NCBI GenBank assembly: GCA_963781665.1
Contig: CAWAGA010000002.1
Coordinates: 3,844,001 to 3,908,000, forward strand
Direction of reading: 5' to 3'
DNA: 64,000 nt
Origin: JAJYIW01 sp963781665
GTDB lineage: Bacteria; Chloroflexota; Anaerolineae; Anaerolineales; Anaerolineaceae
In this document: piece by piece, positions 35,225 to 45,118 of the stretch
How positions within the stretch are numbered: position 1 is the stretch's first letter
Layout: every line of letters starts with the position of its first letter
Position numbers and translations under genes: made by a program
The notes under the pieces: generated by a model
Seen by the model: the letters and a program-made list of their open reading frames with translations, nothing else
Told to the model about the DNA's origin: nothing
Database searches by the model: none

Positions 35225-36472
35225 CTAATAGTAAGCCATTTGCTTCAGCTGCTGAAGCGTCTTTTCGTAAACGTCGAAATGCTCGTTTTCCATCTCTTCG
35301 GGATCGACATACTTCAGGAACATGGCTTCCTCGGGGTGGTCGCCGGAGAGGACGCGCCGGCTCGTGCGTAAAAGGCCTTCGGGATCAGCCCAACGCACCT
35401 CTCCCATTTGAAGCAGAATGTAATTGTGAGCAAATTTGTCGACCAACTCGGCTTTGTGGTCGTGGTAAAACAGCCCTTGTTCAGCTGTGGTCTTGCGCCA
35501 GCTCACAGCCGTGTCGGGTGGATCGAGCTGAGCAGCAAAGAATTCACCTACCGGTGCCTGAACCTCCGATTCGAAATCGATCTCGTCCAGGTTTACGGTC
35601 CCGAAGCCATTTTGAGCAGCAATCAGAAGCGCATTTCGGTCACGGTGAAAGGGGGGAGTGAGCCAGTCGGCGGAGGGGTTGTGTCCCATCAAGTGCGCGC
35701 CGCAAACATCGGTGGCTACCACCTGGTCGCCTGCTATCAGGGTATTACAAATGCGTGGATCATCGCCTGGTCCCCACTCCATTCCGGCTTGCGTGACCAA
35801 TCCATCGATGATGTTCAGAGCGGGATTGAAAATCTTGCCCAAATCTGCCAACATGTATGGCATCCTGACCAGATGATGGTAATAGGGCCGTGGACGTCCA
35901 CCGGGGAGGAGCGACACCAGGGCGAATAGATTTTTCAAGGTTAACGTGATGCCCATGAAGGCGTGGTTTTTTAATTTCTGAACGTCAACCAATGCATCGA
36001 TATCGGTTAATGGTTTTGGAATGGGGTAGCGGTCGAACATCAGGCCGCCTCCAGGCACTTTCACCCACTCAGTTTGCGCCTTATCGCCTTCGATGAAAGG
36101 TACGTCGAATTCCCGTAAGACAGGCATGATTGTCGTACTGGAGCCATCGGTGACGCCTCCGCCAATCCCTTCAACGCCAATATCTATGGCAAACAGTTCA
36201 GCCGAAGTATACTCACGCAGCAAACGAAGAGTGGCCCGGGTAACCTGGTCGCTCACCAGTTGCATGCGCTGCCCGGCATGGTACTTCACCCGGCTGGGAA
36301 CATAATCCTGGTTGATTTTGATCGCAATTCGCCTGGCTTTTCGCAACTTGTCCCAAGATCTATCCAGTGGATCTGTTGCTCGTTTGAGGTCCTGGTAAAC
36401 TTCTTCATCAGAGGAGCGGTAATCGCAATGAACGGCGCAGACGTGATAATTATTATTTAGATTTGCAGACAT
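35225..36472 (-). CDS. DUF362-domain protein
   Basis: A 415-residue protein matching the DUF362 family, with KLKNHAFMGITLTLKNLFALVS near residues 170-190 and NTLIAGDQVVATDVCGAHLMG near 245. DUF362 proteins often carry ferredoxin-like clusters, but no CxxCxxC array is visible here, and no signal peptide is seen. It is alone on the minus strand between argH (convergent) and the M50-CBS gene. Biochemical function is unknown; some relatives are linked to metal or cofactor processing. Confidence 0.8.
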   Translation of the reverse strand: MSANLNNNYHVCAVHCDYRSSDEEVYQDLKRATDPLDRSWDKLRKARRIAIKINQDYVPSRVKYHAGQRMQLVSDQVTRATLRLLREYTSAELFAIDIGVEGIGGGVTDGSSTTIMPVLREFDVPFIEGDKAQTEWVKVPGGGLMFDRYPIPKPLTDIDALVDVQKLKNHAFMGITLTLKNLFALVSLLPGGRPRPYYHHLVRMPYMLADLGKIFNPALNIIDGLVTQAGMEWGPGDDPRICNTLIAGDQVVATDVCGAHLMGHNPSADWLTPPFHRDRNALLIAAQNGFGTVNLDEIDFESEVQAPVGEFFAAQLDPPDTAVSWRKTTAEQGLFYHDHKAELVDKFAHNYILLQMGEVRWADPEGLLRTSRRVLSGDHPEEAMFLKYVDPEEMENEHFDVYEKTLQQLKQMAYY

Positions 36473-36585
36473 AAGGGATCGACTTGTTGGCGGCTATGCT
36501 TTTAGTGTTTGGCCCGCTATCCTTTCAAGGTATTACGATCAGAATCAAGGCCCAAATATAAATCAACACCGTATAAAAAGCAAGA

Positions 36586-37707
36586 TCAACCTTGATGGTT
36601 GGGCTGTAAACGGCGCAGGAAGCTGATGACATCTTCGCGCGCCAACATCCCTGCAACGTGTCCATCTGACATAACCGGCATCTGATTTACCCCATTCCGG
36701 TCCATGCGCTCCATGGCTTCCCACAATTCAGTGGTGGGTGAGATCTGTTTGGTCTTCTCGAGAGGAAGCATGACCTCAGCGGCTGTGGTTGCCGACCATT
36801 TTTCTTTGGGAAGGTCACTTAATTGATGTAAAGTTAATAATCCAACGATTTCTCTATGATCTTCGACCAGGAAAACGCGGCGGCTGCCACCGATAATGTG
36901 GTTATCGATCAGGTACTGTAAAGTGGTATCCGCCTGGACGGTGGTATACACCTGGTTCATGGCTTCTTGTACCTGATGCCCGGATAAAAGACCTTTCGCT
37001 TTTTCCTGTTGGACCTGACCACCGGCTGCATCCAGAAGGAACCAACCGATAAATGCCGTCCAGAGACCGTTGAAAAGGCTCGAGGTGAAGATTTGATATA
37101 CCCCAATCAGGATCAGTAAATACGCTACCACACGCCCTACATTGGCGGCGATAATGATCGCACGGTGCCTGTTGTGGGTAATCCCCCAGATGATCGCCAT
37201 CAAGACGCCGCCGCCATCCAATGGGAAGCCTGGAATTAGATTAAACAGGAATAGCAGAATGTTGATATAGGCCAGGTATTGAACCAGAGCCAGCAAAGGA
37301 ACAAAGCCGGTCGTGATTAATGTCAGCACAGCAAAAATGCCGGCCAATGCCAGGCTGACGATTGGGCCAGCCAGGGTGATCCAAAACTCGGAGAGCGCAT
37401 TCTTGGGTTCCTCGCTGATTTGAGAGATGCCTCCAAAAATGAAAAGAGTGATACTTTTTACTGGGATCCCATACATGAGTGCAACCAACGAATGGCCCAA
37501 TTCATGGAGGAGGACGCTGCCGAACAAAGCAATAGCGGTGATGATACCCAAAATCCAATATTGGGCTACCGGCCAATTACGGTAAGCATTGGGATAATAT
37601 CCCACAGCAAAAGACCAGCTCAGCAATATCAGAATCAGGAACCAGGACAGATCAACCCCTATTGGGATCCCGAATAATTTACCAAGCGAAAGCGATTTCT
37701 TCGACAT
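36586..37707 (-). CDS. Site-2 metalloprotease (M50) with CBS domains
   Basis: Membrane zinc protease, 373 residues. Helices occupy about residues 15-225, with zinc motif HELGH at 68-72 and the distal FPLDGGGVLMA motif near residue 165. Two CBS domains fill the cytoplasmic C-terminus (about 245-365), which in relatives bind adenine nucleotides and may gate activity (SpoIVFB-like/Rip3-like). It starts 5 bases after the ftsH stop, so the two membrane proteases are probably cotranscribed. Substrate unknown. Confidence 0.92.
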   Translation of the reverse strand: MSKKSLSLGKLFGIPIGVDLSWFLILILLSWSFAVGYYPNAYRNWPVAQYWILGIITAIALFGSVLLHELGHSLVALMYGIPVKSITLFIFGGISQISEEPKNALSEFWITLAGPIVSLALAGIFAVLTLITTGFVPLLALVQYLAYINILLFLFNLIPGFPLDGGGVLMAIIWGITHNRHRAIIIAANVGRVVAYLLILIGVYQIFTSSLFNGLWTAFIGWFLLDAAGGQVQQEKAKGLLSGHQVQEAMNQVYTTVQADTTLQYLIDNHIIGGSRRVFLVEDHREIVGLLTLHQLSDLPKEKWSATTAAEVMLPLEKTKQISPTTELWEAMERMDRNGVNQMPVMSDGHVAGMLAREDVISFLRRLQPNHQG

Positions 37708-37712
37708 TTAAT

Positions 37713-39621
37713 TTACACTGGCTGCGAACTTGTCAGTACCGTAGACTTCGGCCCGAGGATGCGGATGATGGCGTCTTGTTGGACGGTTTCTTCTTGGAGC
37801 AGTAGCTTGACCAGGTCGTCGAGTTTTTCGCGATATTCGAGGATCATCTGCCTGGCATAGTCATAGCGCTCTTGAAGTAGTTGTTGGATGTTGCGATCGA
37901 TCTGAGCAGCCACTTCTTCGCTGTATTCACGACCCTGAGAGAGCTCATAACCCAAGAACGGCTGTTCTTCGTCGGTTTGAAGGGCCATCGGACCCAGGCT
38001 GCCCATGCCCCACCGGGTGATCATCCGGCGTGCCAGGCGCGTGGCTTCGGACAGGTCGTTTTCAGCGCCGGTTGTTATGTCATTCAAGGCAATTTCTTCG
38101 GCTACCCTGCCGCCCATCATCACAGCCAGGCGTGCCAGCAGATATTCTTTATCGAAATTGTACTGGTCTTCACCGGGAATTTGTTCAGTTACACCCAAAG
38201 CACGGCCGTGGGGAATGATGGTCACTTTATTAACCGTATCTGCATCAGGCGTGAACCAGGCGATCAAAGCATGCCCGGATTCGTGGTAAGCAACGATAGT
38301 GCGTTGTTCTTCGGTCAATATCAGGCTGCGTTTGGCTCCAAGCAAGACCCGATCAATTGCCAGCTCAAAATCGAACTGATGAATATCTCCCTGGTTCTCC
38401 CTGGCCGCGTTTAGAGCAGCTTCATTACAGAGGTTAGCCAGGTCAGCACCGCTGAAACCGGTGGTTGACCGGGCCAGTTTATCCAAACTCACATCTTTAG
38501 CCAGAATTCAAACTCTTTGTATGGATTTGTAAAATCCGTTCACGCCCCCGGCGATCAGGTAGACCGACTGTCACCTGGCGGTCAAAACGCCCAGGGCGTA
38601 ATAAAGCCGGATCGAGGACGTCGGGACGGTTGGTAGCCGCGATAATGATGGTCTCGTGGCGATCATCAAACCCATCCATTTCGACCAGAAGTTGGTTGAG
38701 GGTTTGCTCCCGCTCGTCATTGACGTTGCCCAGGCCTGTGCCCCTGCGCCGGCCTACGGCATCCAGCTCGTCGATAAAGACGATAGCCGGAGATGAAACC
38801 TTGGCTTTTTCGAAGAGATCTCGCACCCGGCTGGCGCCAACCCCCACGAACATTTCGACAAATTCCGAGGCACTGATGCTGAAAAACGGGACGCCAGCCT
38901 CACCAGCTACTGCCCTGGCCATGAGGGTTTTACCGGTTCCAGGAGGGCCGACCAGAAGTACACCGCGGGGAATTCGGGCACCGATCCGGTGATATTTATC
39001 CGGACGGCGTAGAAAATCGACAACCTCTTGAAGCTCCTGTTTGGCTTCGTCTACCCCGGCAACGTCGTCAAATGTGACCTGCGGCCGGTCAATGTTATAT
39101 TCCCGGGCCTTACTGCGCCCGATGTTCATGATTCCGGATTGTCCTGCCGACGATCGTCGGAGTATCCAGAACATTACCGCGACCAGTAATAGCAACGGTA
39201 ATATCGAAGACAATAAAAATGAGACGATCGGGCTGGGCGGAGGCGAGACATTGATAACCACATTGTGACTGGTTAACGTATTGATGAAGGCTGGATCACC
39301 TTCCGTATCCGGAAACGTCGTCGTGAAATTTGAATAGTTTGTTACGGTCGCAGCCGGTGTTGCCGGTGCGGTCGATTGCGTAGCCGCAGGTGTTAAAGTT
39401 GTTGCCGGAATCGGATTAACGAATTGGCCGTTGATGGTGCTCCCGGAGATTTGAACGCTGGCGACCTTGTCGCTCACAACCATTTGCAGGAACACACTAT
39501 ATGGGATGCTTACTGCCGAAGGACCTTTAGGTAGATAGACGACAATATTCCAAACTAATAATGCCAGAGCAATGACCCACCATATCCAATGAATATTTGT
39601 CTTTTTGGGGTTGGGGTCTTT
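37713..39621 (-). CDS. ftsH: FtsH ATP-dependent zinc metalloprotease; apparent frameshift and missing start
   Basis: Membrane AAA+ protease for quality control. From the N-terminus: first membrane helix (WIWWVIALALLVWNIVVYL), periplasmic domain, second helix near residue 135, Walker A GPPGTGKT, Walker B IVFIDELDAVG, second-region-of-homology RPGRFDRQV, then after a break FSGADLANLCNEAALNAA and zinc site HESGHALIAWF. An extra base in the AA at 38505-38506 breaks the frame between the AAA and protease halves; deleting one restores KSLNLAKDV. The N-terminal frame is open to 39621 but has a TAA at 39622-39624 and no ATG, GTG or TTG before the first helix; the first such codon in frame is GTG at 39495, after the helix. 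The IS at 39694 lies just upstream. Confidence 0.9.
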
Positions 39622-39636
39622 TTAATTCAGTTAATT

Positions 39637-41457
39637 CTATTTCTCCCTTTTTCTTAAATACAAACCACCATCCTTATTATCTATTATTATTATTGACTTC
39701 ACTGCAAAAATTCGCACTTTTAACAACTCAGATTTAGTTTCCGAAAGCCAAAAAGGCCTCAATCCGAGCGCAATTACGGCTTGCAAACGGGCAAAAATAG
39801 AATCATTTTGCTGTTCTTGGGAGCATTTCTGCTCCCTTTCATCAGCATTTTCCTGTTTTTTGGCCTCCATTTTGGCCTCCAGGTAGCGTTGTATTCGGCG
39901 AGCGTTGGCTGCCATCGCTGAACCAATAACCATACAAGTCATTCGAAACAAACCCCTCACCGGCAATTTGCTGGCCGGGAAGGAGTGTTTGAGCTCGTGC
40001 ATCGTTGCTTCAACCGCTGCTCGAAGGTTGCGTCCTTCACTATGATGCACTTTGCTTTGCCTGCGCCGATGAGCGACATTGGCCGCTTGCTGGCTGAAAT
40101 TCAAGCGGATATTCGGTTTGTGTTTTCCCGGCACACCGGGACAGGTGGTTTGGAAGAAGGGACAGACCTGGCAAGTTGCCAGGTCAAAATGGGCGACAAA
40201 GCCTTTCTTCTGGCAGGTAGGATGCACAGCCACCGTTTGTCCCTGGGGACAGGTGATTTGGGTCGGTGTCCCTTCCTTGGTCTGGTGAATATCAAAATCC
40301 GCCAGGTTGAGCTTTTCTGCACTGGGAACACGGCCGCGGATCGCCGTTTGGATCTGTTCTACCTTATGGTCCTGTAGCACCTGGTCGCCGTCAGGACTGC
40401 CGTACCCCCCATCCGTGTAGAGCGTGTCCAGGTCGGTGCGTGCTTTCAAACCAGGCAAGGCTTCTTCCATCAATTGGGCATCATCGGTGCTGTTAGGTGC
40501 CACCTGAGCCTGAGTAATTAGTTGGAGCTTATTGACCGGGTCGCAGGTTTCGGTCACATTGGCAACATAGCCTTTGTAGGTTTTATGGGCTTTCTCCCGG
40601 TAGGTGGCTTCCAGGTCATCCGGCGATTGTAGACTGCTGGCACTCAACTCCTTGTCCACCTTGGTCTTGACAACCCTTTCTTCCAACCGGAAATGTTCCC
40701 CAAAGACCCGTTCCAGCATTTGATAGACCGGCTCTTGGCTATAGTTCAGTCGCAGTTCCTCCACCAGGCGCTGCATCAGATTGCCGATCTTCTGGAGGTG
40801 CTCACCGGTGTCCTGCCCTTTGAGATGATAGACATATTGCCCGGCATGTCCCTGGATGAAAGGCGCAAAGACTTCGCCATAGGCTCCTTGATCCGCTTCG
40901 TTCAGCATACGATGCACCCGCTGCAACACTTCGACTAACAATTGCAGCCGGCTCATCGCCCGCATGTTGCTGGCAATCTGGGTGCTGTCCATCCGCTGTT
41001 TGCCTGTTTTAAGTTGGTAAGCTTTGATTTGTTCATCGGTGACTTGCTCGAAGGCTTTCGCAATCAGATTGACCCCTTGCTCCTGCTGGTAGCAAGCCAC
41101 CCGTTCCCGAAAGTAATACAGGCTGCGCAAATCAAAATCGCCTTCCCCGAATTCCCGATACCCCAGCGCATACCGCACCTGCAGATCATAGCTAAAAGCG
41201 TCGTACAGTTCTTCATCACTCCAATCAAAATGGGATTTCAAACTTTCCAATCCGACCAGGACGTTGACCGGAACGTTGGGCCGAGAAGGGAGATCCGCAT
41301 ATAATACCGCAAAGGGGCTTTCATCCAGCCGGCAGAAGGTTTCCCGGTAGAACACCCCAGCCCAGGAGGTTTCCAACCGCTTCCGGTGTTTTTCCGGCAA
41401 ATCGTTGACATTGGTGATCAAAAACGGCTGTAAATGACGCTGATTTTTACGGAACAT
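39637..41457 (-). CDS. IS1182-family transposase
   Basis: DDE transposase, 606 residues as read. N-terminal DUF772-like region (NVPVNVLVGLESLKSHFDWSDEELYDAFSYD) at residues 55-90, catalytic region with KQRMDSTQIASNMR near 155, LYTDGGYGSP near 345, and the C-terminal half with CPQGQTVAVHPTCQKKGF and HSEGRNLRAAVEATMHELKH near 475-495. The element encodes no stop codon of its own: the frame leaves the left inverted repeat at 39694 and adds 18 host-encoded residues before TAG at 39637. Otherwise the frame is intact and the element could be active. Confidence 0.92.
   Translation of the reverse strand: MFRKNQRHLQPFLITNVNDLPEKHRKRLETSWAGVFYRETFCRLDESPFAVLYADLPSRPNVPVNVLVGLESLKSHFDWSDEELYDAFSYDLQVRYALGYREFGEGDFDLRSLYYFRERVACYQQEQGVNLIAKAFEQVTDEQIKAYQLKTGKQRMDSTQIASNMRAMSRLQLLVEVLQRVHRMLNEADQGAYGEVFAPFIQGHAGQYVYHLKGQDTGEHLQKIGNLMQRLVEELRLNYSQEPVYQMLERVFGEHFRLEERVVKTKVDKELSASSLQSPDDLEATYREKAHKTYKGYVANVTETCDPVNKLQLITQAQVAPNSTDDAQLMEEALPGLKARTDLDTLYTDGGYGSPDGDQVLQDHKVEQIQTAIRGRVPSAEKLNLADFDIHQTKEGTPTQITCPQGQTVAVHPTCQKKGFVAHFDLATCQVCPFFQTTCPGVPGKHKPNIRLNFSQQAANVAHRRRQSKVHHSEGRNLRAAVEATMHELKHSFPASKLPVRGLFRMTCMVIGSAMAANARRIQRYLEAKMEAKKQENADEREQKCSQEQQNDSIFARLQAVIALGLRPFWLSETKSELLKVRIFAVKSIIIIDNKDGGLYLRKREK
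39690..39693. repeat. TTAT target duplication, left side of IS1182-type element
   Basis: TTAT directly outside the left inverted repeat; the same four bases follow the right repeat at 41551-41554. Confidence 0.6.
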
Positions 41458-41550
41458 GAAGGAGTAGCCTCAAAGATTGGAGTAGAATGACCTGGCCTTA
41501 TTATATTAAAGTTTTACCCATTTTGTCCAATCGTTTTTGCAGTGGAGTCA
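39694..41550 (-). mobile_element. IS1182-family insertion sequence
   Basis: About 1.86 kb element with 17-base terminal inverted repeats, TGACTTCACTGCAAAAA at 39694-39710 and its complement TTTTTGCAGTGGAGTCA at 41534-41550 (one mismatch), flanked by TTAT on both sides. One transposase on the minus strand fills it. It separates ftsH from asd and has moved whatever lay upstream of ftsH; transcription from the transposase would run into ftsH. Confidence 0.88.
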
Positions 41551-41554
41551 TTAT
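41551..41554. repeat. TTAT target duplication, right side of IS1182-type element
   Basis: TTAT immediately after the right inverted repeat, matching 39690-39693. Confidence 0.6.
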
Positions 41555-41641
41555 TAGAATAACATAATAATAAATCCGGGATAATAACCATTAATTACAT
41601 TTTACATTGTATTTCCCCAATATTTTTAACAGGTCTCAAAT

Positions 41642-42694
41642 TCACACGTATCCCGCCTTGAGCAGAAGTTCTGCGTTATAAAGTGAACCCCCTGCAGCCC
41701 CACGGATGGTGTTATGCGATAAGACCACCATTTTGTAATCGAATAAAGGGTCTTGTCTCAAACGGCCGATTACCGTCGTCATTCCTTTTCCGGTCATCCG
41801 GTCTAAGCGTGGTTGGGGGCGGTCGGGCTCATCGTGTAATGAGATAGCCGGGTGTGGCGCTGAGGGTAGGGAGCAGCTAATTTCTGGGGCCGTATAGGAT
41901 TTTAAAAAATCAGCGACCGCGGCAAGAGATGCCTTTTCAACGAGAGCAGCAGACAGGCAGACGATATGCCCATCGCTCACAGCCACCCGGTTGGTGTGGG
42001 CTGAGACGACAAAATCAGCCAGTTCAATTGACCCATGGTTGACCGTACCGAGCATTTTACGCGTTTCCCATTCTACCTTTTCTTCTTCGCCATTGACGAA
42101 GGGAATGACGTTATCCAGAATGTCCAACGACGCCACTCCCGGATAACCGGCACCTGAGACAGCCTGGAGGGAAACCACAAAGACTTTCTGCAATCCAAAT
42201 CCCTTCTGAAGTGCTTTTAACGCGACAGTCAGACCGGTGCTGGTACAGTTCGGGTTGGTAACAATCCCTCCCCGCCAACCCCGGTTTCGGCGTTGATCAT
42301 CGATCAGGGTGATATGGTCCGGATTGACTTCAGGCAACAGAATCGGCACATCGGGCTCCCGGCGGTAGGCCGATGCATTTGAACAGACCATGACACCTGC
42401 ATTGGCAAACAGCGGCTCCACATCCCGGGCGATATCCGCCGGTAAAGCGGAGAGCACCAGCGAGGCCTGTATGGCTGATGGATCGGTCGGAAGGACCTCC
42501 ATCTTGCAGGCCCACTCTGGCATCGGCTCGGGCAGAATCCAATGACAGGCATCTTCGTAAACCTGTCCGACCGTCCGATCCGATCCACTCAGTGCTTTTA
42601 CTTCAAACCAGGGATGGTTGTCCAATAACTGGACAAAGCGTTGGCCAACACTTCCAGTTGCTGCGAGAATGGCTACCGGTATACGTTCTGGCAT
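41642..42694 (-). CDS. asd: Aspartate-semialdehyde dehydrogenase
   Basis: NADPH-dependent reductase of aspartyl phosphate, for threonine/methionine (lysine here uses another route). 350 residues. N-terminal AATGSVGQRFVQLL at residues 10-23, catalytic cysteine in VTNPNCTSTGLTVALKAL near 150, and SLQAVSGAGYPGVASLDI near 180. The sequence is of the archaeal/fungal-like class, with longer spacing than E. coli Asd. Gene order asd, YgjP-like protease, aspartokinase on one strand, so aspartokinase and asd may share a transcript. Confidence 0.95.
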   Translation of the reverse strand: MPERIPVAILAATGSVGQRFVQLLDNHPWFEVKALSGSDRTVGQVYEDACHWILPEPMPEWACKMEVLPTDPSAIQASLVLSALPADIARDVEPLFANAGVMVCSNASAYRREPDVPILLPEVNPDHITLIDDQRRNRGWRGGIVTNPNCTSTGLTVALKALQKGFGLQKVFVVSLQAVSGAGYPGVASLDILDNVIPFVNGEEEKVEWETRKMLGTVNHGSIELADFVVSAHTNRVAVSDGHIVCLSAALVEKASLAAVADFLKSYTAPEISCSLPSAPHPAISLHDEPDRPQPRLDRMTGKGMTTVIGRLRQDPLFDYKMVVLSHNTIRGAAGGSLYNAELLLKAGYV

Positions 42695-42748
42695 CTTGTC
42701 CTCCTCAAAAAAGGGCCAATATGATAGATACTTGGGCGATATGTGACC

Positions 42749-43447
42749 TTACTGGCTAATTTGCAGCTTATATCCATTTTCCTTCAGCCAGCGGATATGT
42801 TCCTTGTAGTGCGGTTCGATCATTGCAACTTTGTTCCAAAATCCCTTCTGATGATTGCGTTCGACGGTGTGAACCAACTCGTGGATTACGACGTAATCGA
42901 TCACAGGGAGGGGTGCCATAACCAGGCGCCAGGGGAAACTGAGCGTGCCGCGGGTGCTGCAAGACCCCCAGCGGGTGCGCGCAGAAGTTATCTTAATCGT
43001 TTTATATGAAAATCCGAATCTTTTGCTCAAAAAACCGGCGCGTTCTTCCAGTATTTTACGAGCTTGGAGACGGTACCAGTGGGTGAACACTTTCTCTACC
43101 TGAGGAAGTACTTTGCGAGAGAGATAAAACTTATCACGAAGTGTGATGCTGGAAGAGTTGCCTTCAGACACGTATAAGTCGTACTGCTTTCCCAAAAACC
43201 AAAACTGATCGTTTTTCTTAATGGCCTTTTGCTCTTTGGAGTTGTTGAACTTTTGAACCTGCGTTAATTTCTTCTCAATCCATCCCGTTTTCTGATCGAC
43301 AAGGTCGTCAATTTTTGCCTTAGGGTACCGTAATGGTGCCCGGACGATGAGTTTACCCTCATTGGTAATGATGAGTGCAATGGTTTTTCTTTCAGAATGG
43401 ATAATTTGATCGATCTTAAACTTATGCATGGCCTGGCATAAATGCAT
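42749..43447 (-). CDS. YgjP-like zinc metallopeptidase (M48/DUF45 family)
   Basis: About 226-232 residues. The zinc motif VIHELVHTVERNHQKGFW lies near residues 185-203, with the upstream WGSCSTRGTLSFPWRLVMAPLPVIDYVVIHE context typical of YgjP/DUF45. Soluble, no signal peptide. Start is uncertain: ATG at 43447 (adjacent to the aspartokinase stop) or ATG at 43429. Neither has a good ribosome site, so coupling with aspartokinase is likely. The biological substrate of this family is unclear. Confidence 0.85.
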   Translation of the reverse strand: MHLCQAMHKFKIDQIIHSERKTIALIITNEGKLIVRAPLRYPKAKIDDLVDQKTGWIEKKLTQVQKFNNSKEQKAIKKNDQFWFLGKQYDLYVSEGNSSSITLRDKFYLSRKVLPQVEKVFTHWYRLQARKILEERAGFLSKRFGFSYKTIKITSARTRWGSCSTRGTLSFPWRLVMAPLPVIDYVVIHELVHTVERNHQKGFWNKVAMIEPHYKEHIRWLKENGYKLQISQ

Positions 43448-43448
43448 G

Positions 43449-44891
43449 TCAATCTACGATCAGGGAATGGATCACCTGAACGGCATGTTGGGTTTCGGCT
43501 GCGCTGATTAAGATACTGATAGATACTTCAGACGAACCCTGAGCAATAGCAATCACGTTAATGCGCTGGTCGCCTAAAGCACTGAAGACGAGGCCAGCAA
43601 TTCCAGGTGTATTGCGCATGCCCACCCCGACCACGGTGATTATGGCTACTTCTTCGGTAGCCCATATGCGGTCGATATCCTGGCAGGCAATTTCCTGGGC
43701 AAAGGCGATTTCCAATGCTTTCACCACGCTTTGCGTCAATTCCATCGGTGTGGCAAAGCAAATGGATTGTTCCGAGGAAGCCTGAGTGATCAGGGAAACG
43801 CTCGTCCCCGTAGCTGCCACCGTGCTAAATGTGCGGGCAGCAACGCCCGGTACTCCCAACATTCCGCGCCCTTCGATTGTTACCAGCTGTTGTTTGCGGA
43901 TTGCGGTAACGGCTTTAATAATTTTTGACCCAGGGAGCTCACTTTCAGTTATCAGACGGGTCCCCGGGTGGGTGGGGTTGAATGTGTTAAGCACGCGAAT
44001 ACCAATTCCCGCGTCGATAATGGGCCGGATGGTTTTGGGATGGAGCACCTTGGCGCCATAATAGGCTAGCTCACCGATTTCCTTGTAGGAAAGTTCTGGA
44101 ATTGTCCGGGCATCTTTGACCAGACGTGGGTCGGCGCTCATCACCCCATCCACGTCAGTATAAATCCAGACTTCATCAGCTGGCAAGACCGCTGCAAGGA
44201 TGGCAGCCGAGTAATCACTGCCTCCTCGGCCCAGGGTAGTCGATACCCCATCTCTGGTCGCGCCGAGAAACCCTGTGACCACCGGTACGATATCGGATTG
44301 CAGCAGCGGTTCGAGAGCCATCCGAGTTTTCTGGGTCGTTGCTGAAAGGTCGGGATAAGCTGATTGGAAATGGTCGTCGGTTACGACCAATCCGGTTGAT
44401 TCTATGTAGTGGGCCGGCAAACCAGCCAATTCGATCGCCGGTGCCAGCAGTCTCACGGCCAGGCGCTCTCCCAATGAAGCGACCGCATCGAGGGCTCGTG
44501 GAGTAGCTTCACCCAGGATAGCAATCGCCTGGCACAAATTGGAAAAACTGCCGATCAGGGTCTCGATTTCAGATTTGACCTGGTTGCGAAGATTTGCCTC
44601 ATTGATGAGAGCATCGGCGATTTCTGTATGCATATGAGTAAGTCGAAGGACCGTGTCGGCTTGGGAATTAAGGTCACCAGCAGCTGCCAGGTGCGCACTT
44701 TTCAAGAGTAAATCGGTCACTCCGGATAGGGCTGAGGTCACCACGACCAGCCGCGGCCATTCGAGATGGTTGGCTTTGACGATCTTGACAGCCTGGCACA
44801 TGGCGTCGATTGTTCCAACGGACGTCCCGCCAAATTTCATCACGAGAGTTGGGGTTTTCTGGACCTGGTCAGTAGAATCCGGCACTTTCAC
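43449..44891 (-). CDS. lysC: Aspartate kinase with C-terminal ACT domains
   Basis: Phosphorylates aspartate, the first step toward threonine and methionine. 480 residues. N-terminal kinase loop VMKFGGTSVGTIDAM at residues 17-31, catalytic segment TTLGRGGSDYSAAILAAVL near 220, and WIYTDVDGVMSADPRLV near 245. Two ACT domains occupy about residues 325-480 (for example TVVGVGMRNTPGIAGLVFSALG). It starts at GTG 44891. Since lysine is made via aminoadipate here, feedback is expected from threonine, not from lysine; that is inference. The gene symbol is conventional only. Confidence 0.95.
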   Translation of the reverse strand: MKVPDSTDQVQKTPTLVMKFGGTSVGTIDAMCQAVKIVKANHLEWPRLVVVTSALSGVTDLLLKSAHLAAAGDLNSQADTVLRLTHMHTEIADALINEANLRNQVKSEIETLIGSFSNLCQAIAILGEATPRALDAVASLGERLAVRLLAPAIELAGLPAHYIESTGLVVTDDHFQSAYPDLSATTQKTRMALEPLLQSDIVPVVTGFLGATRDGVSTTLGRGGSDYSAAILAAVLPADEVWIYTDVDGVMSADPRLVKDARTIPELSYKEIGELAYYGAKVLHPKTIRPIIDAGIGIRVLNTFNPTHPGTRLITESELPGSKIIKAVTAIRKQQLVTIEGRGMLGVPGVAARTFSTVAATGTSVSLITQASSEQSICFATPMELTQSVVKALEIAFAQEIACQDIDRIWATEEVAIITVVGVGMRNTPGIAGLVFSALGDQRINVIAIAQGSSEVSISILISAAETQHAVQVIHSLIVD

Positions 44892-45118
44892 CTCTGCTAA
44901 GAATTTCCTTTAATTAATTAGCCCCAAGTATATATCGATTTTCACCCCTGGTACAACTAATTATTGGAAAATCGCGGCTTCTCATCCATCAGGCGAAAAA
45001 AAACGATGAAATCCAGTGATATGATGGCGGTCAGTAATATGATTTTTTACATCTTCAAAATCTAATATAATGTAGATGAAGGTTAAATATGTCAAGGTAG
45101 GATACAGTAAGAGATCAC

